Positions 58,006 through 64,000 of a DNA stretch of 64,000 nucleotides are shown here, one piece after another. The translations under genes were made by a program, and so were the position numbers. The stretch is from positions 3,596,001-3,660,000 of the forward strand of contig NZ_CP084296.1 of the NCBI RefSeq assembly GCF_020271745.1, given 5' to 3'. The DNA is from Providencia alcalifaciens (GTDB taxonomy: Bacteria > Pseudomonadota > Gammaproteobacteria > Enterobacterales > Enterobacteriaceae). Positions within the stretch are counted from its first letter, which is position 1; every line of letters starts with the position of its first letter. The notes under the pieces were generated by a model, which was given only the letters and a program-made list of their open reading frames with translations, was not told where the DNA came from and made no database searches.

Positions 58006-61000
58006 TGCAACCGGAAACACTTAAAGGCGGTGGACCATCCCGCCTCTTCATTCTACGCCCTGTTGCAACCACCTTATTTATGGTGGCGATTTTGCTGGCG
58101 GGGATCATCGGTTATCGTTTTTTACCTGTATCGGCGCTACCGGAAGTTGACTACCCAACCATTCAGGTTGTGACCTTGTATCCCGGCGCCAGCCCTGATG
58201 TGATGACGTCAGCTATCACTGCGCCGCTAGAAACTCAATTTGGACAAATGTCCGGTTTGCAACAGATGTCATCACGCAGCTCCGGCGGCGCATCGGTGAT
58301 CACCTTAATGTTCCAGCTCTCTTTGCCTCTCGATGTGGCAGAGCAAGAAGTCCAAGCGGCGATTAACTCCGCCACCAGCTTGCTGCCCTCAGATTTACCG
58401 TACCCACCGATTTACAACAAGGTAAACCCAGCAGATCCCCCCGTTTTAACGCTAGCGGTCACCTCCGATACGATGCCATTAACGCAGGTACAAGATATTA
58501 TTGAAACCCGTGTGGCTCAGAAAATTTCCCAAGTGACTGGGGTCGGCTTAGTCACCTTAGCGGGGGGGCAACGCCCTGCTGTACGCGTCAATCTTAATCC
58601 TCAAGCCATGGCGGCGAAAGGGTTAGACAGCGAAACCATTCGTACTGCTATCAATAATGCGAACGTTAACTCCGCGAAAGGGAGTTTTGATGGTCCAACC
58701 CGTTCTGTGACTTTATCTGCCAATGACCAAATGAAATCCCTTGAGGATTACCGCAAGTTGATTGTGGCCTTCCAAAATGGTGCCCCTGTGCGTTTGGGAG
58801 ATATTGCCACCATTGAGCAAGGGGCTGAGAACGCCTATCTTGGTGCATGGGCCAATAGCCAACAAGCGATTGTGATTAACGTTCAGCGCCAACCGGGAGC
58901 TAACGTCATTAGCACCACGGATACTATCCGCGCGTTGTTGCCTGAATTGATTGAAAGCTTACCGGCGTCTGTTAACGTCGATATTTTGACCGACCGCACC
59001 AGCACCATTCGCGCCTCCGTCAATGATGTCCAATTCGAATTAATGCTCGCTATCGCCCTAGTGGTCATGGTGATTTACCTATTCCTGCGTAATGGTATTG
59101 CGACGCTGATCCCCGGCATTGCCGTACCGTTATCGTTAGTCGGCACCTTTGCCGTCATGTATTTTTGCGGTTTTTCCGTCAATAACCTCACATTGATGGC
59201 GCTAACCATCGCCACGGGATTCGTGGTGGATGACGCTATCGTAGTGATTGAAAATATCTCTCGTTACCTCGAACAAGGAGATAAACCGATTGTTGCCGCA
59301 TTAAAAGGCGCAGGAGAAATCGGTTTTACCATTATATCCCTAACCTTCTCCTTGGTTGCCGTGCTGATCCCGCTGCTGTTTATGGGAGATATTGTCGGGC
59401 GTTTATTCCGTGAGTTTGCGATTACGCTGGCGGTGGCGATTTTGATCTCCGCCGTGGTGTCGCTCACCCTCACCCCAATGATGTGCGCCCGCCTACTCAA
59501 ACCAGAGTCTCAGCATAAGCACAACCGCTTTGAAATTGCCTGTGAGCGTTTCTTTGAGTGGATGATTGCAGGTTACGGAGTCTGGTTAAAACGCATTCTT
59601 AATCATCAATGGTTAACTCTGTGTGTCGCACTGGGAACCTTGGTACTGACCGTACTGCTGTATATGTGGATCCCGAAAGGATTCTTCCCACTGCAAGATA
59701 GCGGCATTATTCAAGGTACCATTGAAAGTCGCCAATCCATTTCGTTTGCCGCAATGTCGAAGAAGCAGCAAGAAGTGGCGGGTATTATTCTGGCGGATCC
59801 CGCCGTTGAAAACGTCACCACCTATGTAGGAATTGATGGCAATAATGCCACGCTGAATAACGCCCGTATTCAAATCACATTGAAGCCCCTTGATGAGCGT
59901 GATGATCGTGTCCCTACGATTATTCCTCGCTTACAACAAGCCACCAGCGGCATTGCAGGGGTCAATCTTTACTTGCAACCGTCACAAGATTTAACCATTG
60001 ATACGCAAGTTTCCCGTACCCCTTATCAATTCACGTTACAAGCAGGCTCCCTTGATGAACTCAGCACTTGGGTACCAAAATTGCTGGAAGCCTTAAAGCA
60101 GCAACCTGCACTCATCGATGTCAGCAGCGACTGGCAAGATAAAGGTTTAGTGGCGTATGTGAATGTGGATCGTGATACTGCGAGCCGTTTCGGTATTACT
60201 ATGTCGAATATCGATAACGCACTGTATAACGCCTTTGGTCAGCGGATGATCTCCACCATTTATACCCAAGCTAACCAGTATCGCGTGATTTTAGAACACA
60301 ATACCCAAACCCGTGATGGAATGGATGCGCTCAATGATATCCGCTTAAAAGGCACCGATGGCGCCATTGTCCCGCTAAATACCCTCGTCAATATTCAAGA
60401 AGGCTATGGACCTTTGGCGATTAATCACCTTGATCAATTCCCTTCAGTGACGTTCTCTTTCGATGTGGCGGGAGATTCCTCATTGGAGGAAGCAGTCAAT
60501 GCGGTGAAACTGGCTGAAAAACAGATTGCAATGCCAAAATCGATTACCACCCAGTTCCAAGGGGCAACCCTCGCCTTTGAAGCGGCACTGAGTAGCACTG
60601 TTTGGCTGATTTTTGCCGCTATCATCGCAATGTATATCGTGCTTGGTATCCTGTACGAAAGCTTTATTCACCCCATCACCATTTTATCCACTTTACCGAC
60701 TGCTGGCGTGGGGGCTTTGCTCGCGCTAATGATGGCGGGAAATGAGCTCGATGTCATCGCCATTATCGGGATTATCTTGCTGATTGGGATAGTGAAAAAG
60801 AACGCTATTATGATGATTGACTTTGCCCTCGCCGCGGAGCGTGAACAAGGTTTATCCCCGTATGATGCGATTTATCAGGCTTGTTTACTGCGTTTTCGCC
60901 CGATCCTAATGACCACCATGGCAGCGTTACTCGGTGCACTGCCGCTGATGCTCAGTACCGGTGTTGGAGCTGAGTTACGTCAACCGCTGGGAGTCTGTAT

Positions 61001-61121
61001 GGTGGGGGGGCTTATCATGAGCCAGATTTTAACTCTGTTCACCACACCTGTGATCTACCTGATGTTTGACCGTTTAGCCCATCGCTTCAATCGCCATGAG
61101 CACAAGGTACAGGAGTCTTAA
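58005..61121 (+). CDS. mdtB: MdtB, RND multidrug efflux pump subunit
   Basis: MdtB is one of two RND pump proteins that form a B2C heterotrimer. The 1038-aa protein (E. coli 1040) has 12 helices and two large periplasmic loops. The proton-relay motif [21 protein letters not shown] in helix 4 holds the Asp pair, and [19 protein letters not shown] in helix 10 carries the Lys/Asn motif. It overlaps mdtA and mdtC by one base each, so all three are translationally coupled. Confidence 0.96.
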   Translation: MQPETLKGGGPSRLFILRPVATTLFMVAILLAGIIGYRFLPVSALPEVDYPTIQVVTLYPGASPDVMTSAITAPLETQFGQMSGLQQMSSRSSGGASVITLMFQLSLPLDVAEQEVQAAINSATSLLPSDLPYPPIYNKVNPADPPVLTLAVTSDTMPLTQVQDIIETRVAQKISQVTGVGLVTLAGGQRPAVRVNLNPQAMAAKGLDSETIRTAINNANVNSAKGSFDGPTRSVTLSANDQMKSLEDYRKLIVAFQNGAPVRLGDIATIEQGAENAYLGAWANSQQAIVINVQRQPGANVISTTDTIRALLPELIESLPASVNVDILTDRTSTIRASVNDVQFELMLAIALVVMVIYLFLRNGIATLIPGIAVPLSLVGTFAVMYFCGFSVNNLTLMALTIATGFVVDDAIVVIENISRYLEQGDKPIVAALKGAGEIGFTIISLTFSLVAVLIPLLFMGDIVGRLFREFAITLAVAILISAVVSLTLTPMMCARLLKPESQHKHNRFEIACERFFEWMIAGYGVWLKRILNHQWLTLCVALGTLVLTVLLYMWIPKGFFPLQDSGIIQGTIESRQSISFAAMSKKQQEVAGIILADPAVENVTTYVGIDGNNATLNNARIQITLKPLDERDDRVPTIIPRLQQATSGIAGVNLYLQPSQDLTIDTQVSRTPYQFTLQAGSLDELSTWVPKLLEALKQQPALIDVSSDWQDKGLVAYVNVDRDTASRFGITMSNIDNALYNAFGQRMISTIYTQANQYRVILEHNTQTRDGMDALNDIRLKGTDGAIVPLNTLVNIQEGYGPLAINHLDQFPSVTFSFDVAGDSSLEEAVNAVKLAEKQIAMPKSITTQFQGATLAFEAALSSTVWLIFAAIIAMYIVLGILYESFIHPITILSTLPTAGVGALLALMMAGNELDVIAIIGIILLIGIVKKNAIMMIDFALAAEREQGLSPYDAIYQACLLRFRPILMTTMAALLGALPLMLSTGVGAELRQPLGVCMVGGLIMSQILTLFTTPVIYLMFDRLAHRFNRHEHKVQES

Positions 61122-64000
61122 TGAAACGCTTCTTTGCTTTGTTTATTAGCCGTCCGGTGGCGACCACGTTAATCAGTGTCGCCATTACCCTGTGCGGTGC
61201 ATTGAGCTTTCTGTTTTTACCTGTGGCACCATTGCCACAGGTGGACTACCCCGTGATAAGAGTGACAGCGTCACTTCCAGGTGCTTCCCCTGAAACCATG
61301 GCATCCTCCATCGCGACACCGCTTGAACGCTCACTAGGCAGCATTGCAGGCTTAAATGAGATGACCTCAAGCAGTTCGTTAGGGCGAACCACCATTACCT
61401 TAGAGTTTGATTTAACTAAAGATATCAATAATGCGGCGCGGGAAGTGCAAGCGGCGTTGAATGCCGCACAGAATTTATTACCTAGCGGTATGCCAAGCCG
61501 ACCGCGTTACTATAAATCAAACCCGTCTGACGCGCCGATCATGATTTTAACCCTCACATCAAAAACCCTCAGTACCGGGGAAATGTATGATGTGGCGTCC
61601 ACACGCTTAGCTCAGCGTATTGCACAAATCGAAGGGGTCAGTGAAGTTGCCGTAGGGGGAGGGTCTCTTCCTGCCGTGCGTGTGGAACTCAACCCAACCG
61701 CCCTATTTAATCAAGGGGTTTCCCTTGATGCTGTACGTTCAGCCATCAGTAGTGCCAACGTACGCCAGCCCCAAGGTTATATCAATAATGACGATAATCG
61801 CTACCAAGTTCAGACTAACGACGAACTGAAAAAAGCCGCAGATTACCGTCCGATTATTGTGCATTACAGTAATGGCAATGCCGTCAAACTCAGTGATATT
61901 GCCCTCGTAAAAGATTCTGTCCAAGATGTTCGTGCCGCAGGGATGTCCAGTGGTGAACCGGCGATTTTGATCATTATTCGCCGCGAAGCGGGTGCCAATA
62001 TCATTGAAACTGTCAAACGTATTCGTGAGGAACTTCCTGAATTTAAGGATATGATCCCCGCCGCCATTGATTTACAGGTTGCTCAAGACAGAACACCGAC
62101 AATCAAAGCTTCATTGGCAGAAGTCGAACGCGCCTTAATGATTGCGATTGCACTGGTGATCCTCGTCGTATTACTATTTTTGCGTTCAGGCCGAGCTACT
62201 TTAATCCCTGCTATTGCAGTGCCAGTCTCATTAATTGGTACCTTTACAGCTATGTATTTATGCGGGTTTAGCCTCAATAACTTGTCATTGATGGCCTTAA
62301 CCGTCGCCACCGGATTTGTGGTGGATGATGCCATTGTGGTGCTAGAGAACATTTCTCGGCACATTGAAAATGGTCGAAAACCGTTTATCGCGGCAGTGAA
62401 AGGGGTGTCTGAGGTAGGTTTTACCGTTGTTTCTATGAGTATTTCTTTAGTGGCAGTGTTTATCCCTCTGTTACTAATGGATGGATTAGTTGGGCGATTA
62501 TTCCGTGAATTTGCCATTACGCTCTCTACTGCTATCGGGATTTCACTGATTATCTCGCTAACGTTAACTCCGATGATGTGCGCGCATTTACTGAAAAAAC
62601 GCGGCACTGCCAATACCAAACAACGAGGATTTGGACGCGTTCTTATTCGGCTACAAGAAAGTTACGGCGTCACGTTGAATTGGGTGTTATCTCATCGTCG
62701 CAGTGTGCTGGCGGTGCTGATTGCGGCAATTGGCTTAAATGTTTATCTGTATATTTCGATCCCTAAAGCCTTTTTCCCTGAGCAAGATACGGGACGATTA
62801 CTGGGATTCGTTCGAGCAGACCAAAGCATTTCATTCCAGTCAATGAAACAAAAAATGACCCGCTTTATGCAGCAAGTGAAGGCGGACCCTGCCGTGGATA
62901 GTGTTACCGGATTTACGGGTGGCAGCCGCGTCAACAGCGGTTCTATGTTTATCTCCTTAAAGCCACTGGATGAGCGCAAAGAGAGTGCCAACAGCGTGAT
63001 TAACCGCCTGCGTATGAAACTGGCAAAAGAACCCGGTGCCAACTTATTTATGATGCCCGTACAAGATATTCGTGTGGGAGGACGCCAATCCGAAGCCAGC
63101 TACCAATTTACCCTGTTAGCAGACGAGCTGGATGCGTTACGTGCCTGGGAGCCAGCTATTCGTCGAGCGCTGGGAGATTTACCTCAGTTAACCGATGTAA
63201 ACTCCGATAAAGAAGATAAAGGCGCGGAAATGGCATTAACCTATGACCGCGATTTAATGGCACAACTGGGTATCGATGTGCGCGATGCTAACAATCTGCT
63301 CAACAACGCTTTTGGCCAGCGTCAAATTTCCACCATTTATGAAGCCATGAACCAATATAAAGTGGTGATGGAAGTGGCGCCGGAATATACCCAAGACGTC
63401 AGCTCGCTGGATAAAATGTTTGTGGTGAATAAGCAAGGAGAAGCCATTCCCCTCTCCTATTTTGCCCGCTGGCAACCTGCCAATGCACCGTTAAGTGTTA
63501 ACCACCAAGGGTTATCCGCTGCATCTACCATTTCCTTTAACGTAGCAGACGGTTATACCTTGGACGATGCCATTGTCGCTGTGGAAAAAACCATGACCGC
63601 GTTAGGGGTGCCATCGACGGTACGCGGCACTTTCGCTGGAACCGCTCAAGTTTTCCAAGAAACCTTAAAATCTCAGTTATTTTTAATCTTAGCGGCGATT
63701 GTTACGGTCTATTTGGTGCTGGGTATTTTGTATGAGAGCTATATTCACCCGCTCACCATTTTATCGACACTGCCCTCCGCGGGTGTCGGCGCATTATTAG
63801 CCTTAGAATTATTTGATACGCCATTTAGCTTAATTGCCCTAATCGGCATTATGTTGCTTATCGGCATTGTGATGAAAAACGCCATTATCATGGTGGATTT
63901 TGCCCTTCAAGCCCAACGTAATGCGAACTTATCGGCGAAAGAAGCTATTTTACGCGCGAGCCTGCTACGTTTTAGACCGATTTTAATGACCACCCTAGCC
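61121..64000 (+). CDS. mdtC: MdtC, RND multidrug efflux pump subunit (3' end beyond window)
   Basis: The frame is open from ATG at 61121 to the last base, 960 codons, ending in [13 protein letters not shown]. By comparison with E. coli MdtC (1025 aa) about 65 residues are missing. The start [20 protein letters not shown] and [19 protein letters not shown] in helix 4 match MdtC rather than MdtB. In helix 10, [15 protein letters not shown] has Met where MdtB in this window and E. coli MdtC have the first Lys of KKNAI. It overlaps the mdtB stop (TAATG). Confidence 0.95.
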   Translation, partial: MKRFFALFISRPVATTLISVAITLCGALSFLFLPVAPLPQVDYPVIRVTASLPGASPETMASSIATPLERSLGSIAGLNEMTSSSSLGRTTITLEFDLTKDINNAAREVQAALNAAQNLLPSGMPSRPRYYKSNPSDAPIMILTLTSKTLSTGEMYDVASTRLAQRIAQIEGVSEVAVGGGSLPAVRVELNPTALFNQGVSLDAVRSAISSANVRQPQGYINNDDNRYQVQTNDELKKAADYRPIIVHYSNGNAVKLSDIALVKDSVQDVRAAGMSSGEPAILIIIRREAGANIIETVKRIREELPEFKDMIPAAIDLQVAQDRTPTIKASLAEVERALMIAIALVILVVLLFLRSGRATLIPAIAVPVSLIGTFTAMYLCGFSLNNLSLMALTVATGFVVDDAIVVLENISRHIENGRKPFIAAVKGVSEVGFTVVSMSISLVAVFIPLLLMDGLVGRLFREFAITLSTAIGISLIISLTLTPMMCAHLLKKRGTANTKQRGFGRVLIRLQESYGVTLNWVLSHRRSVLAVLIAAIGLNVYLYISIPKAFFPEQDTGRLLGFVRADQSISFQSMKQKMTRFMQQVKADPAVDSVTGFTGGSRVNSGSMFISLKPLDERKESANSVINRLRMKLAKEPGANLFMMPVQDIRVGGRQSEASYQFTLLADELDALRAWEPAIRRALGDLPQLTDVNSDKEDKGAEMALTYDRDLMAQLGIDVRDANNLLNNAFGQRQISTIYEAMNQYKVVMEVAPEYTQDVSSLDKMFVVNKQGEAIPLSYFARWQPANAPLSVNHQGLSAASTISFNVADGYTLDDAIVAVEKTMTALGVPSTVRGTFAGTAQVFQETLKSQLFLILAAIVTVYLVLGILYESYIHPLTILSTLPSAGVGALLALELFDTPFSLIALIGIMLLIGIVMKNAIIMVDFALQAQRNANLSAKEAILRASLLRFRPILMTTLA

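Noticed and set aside
62083-62619. 178-codon minus-strand frame over mdtC
   Set aside because: Antisense to the conserved RND helix 4-6 region of mdtC; no start signal.

Overview
The window looks like chromosome from a Morganellaceae enterobacterium, most likely Providencia or a close relative. This is an inference. It rests on the low G+C, on protein sequences that match the E. coli families closely but not identically, and on E. coli-like gene order (bamC-dapA / gcvR-bcp / perM / bepA-yfgD / hda-uraA-upp / purMN and ppk-ppx) broken by non-E. coli inserts. No rRNA or tRNA gene, IS element, prophage or CRISPR array was seen.

Layout. 1-2700: yobD, mntP behind a yybP-ykoY manganese riboswitch, rlmA and a small Lys-rich exported protein. 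3100-5350: the PHP phosphatase YcdX and an exported, probably lipid-anchored broad-specificity racemase. 5770-8400 is accessory: two tiny overlapping membrane-protein genes, a HipB/HipA-type toxin-antitoxin pair with four similar operators, and a 73-aa unknown. 8500-13300: guaBA (IMP to GMP) divergent from xseA. 13340-19810: a Fur-box-controlled locus of ChaN-type lipoprotein, TonB-like protein, exported S9 oligopeptidase and TonB-dependent receptor. 19900-28900: maeB, a NarP-like regulator, yffB-dapE-M15 peptidase, ybaN, ypfN, tmcA and yeaL. 29250-32730: a five-gene ECF transporter operon with a PPC-domain protein. This class is uncommon in enterics, and a perfect 19-bp palindrome overlaps its promoter. 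32740-45000s: purC, an unknown gene, then the conserved bamC...purN block. 46180-48330: an arsRBC resistance cassette. 48660-56500: speG, ppk-ppx, mgtE and an MHS-type MFS transporter. 56755-64000: mdtA-mdtB-mdtC, with mdtC cut by the window end.

Co-operation. Purine genes at three places (guaBA, purC, purMN) each have a recognisable PurR-type box. Pyrimidine salvage is uraA-upp. Metal genes are spread through the window (mntP/Mn, mgtE/Mg, the Fur-boxed receptor locus/iron, arsRBC/As). Cell-wall genes include dapA, dapE, an M15 carboxypeptidase next to dapE and the periplasmic racemase.

Most notable: the receptor/TonB/protease/ChaN locus, which resembles the Fus protein-import logic but with an S9 protease; the ECF operon and its palindrome; the Hip pair with its operator array beside an undescribed two-gene membrane module, one member of which (59 codons) is easily missed; a full-length hda that is visible only if translation starts at CTG; and a cluster of hairpins, including an exact 23-nt duplication, downstream of purC.
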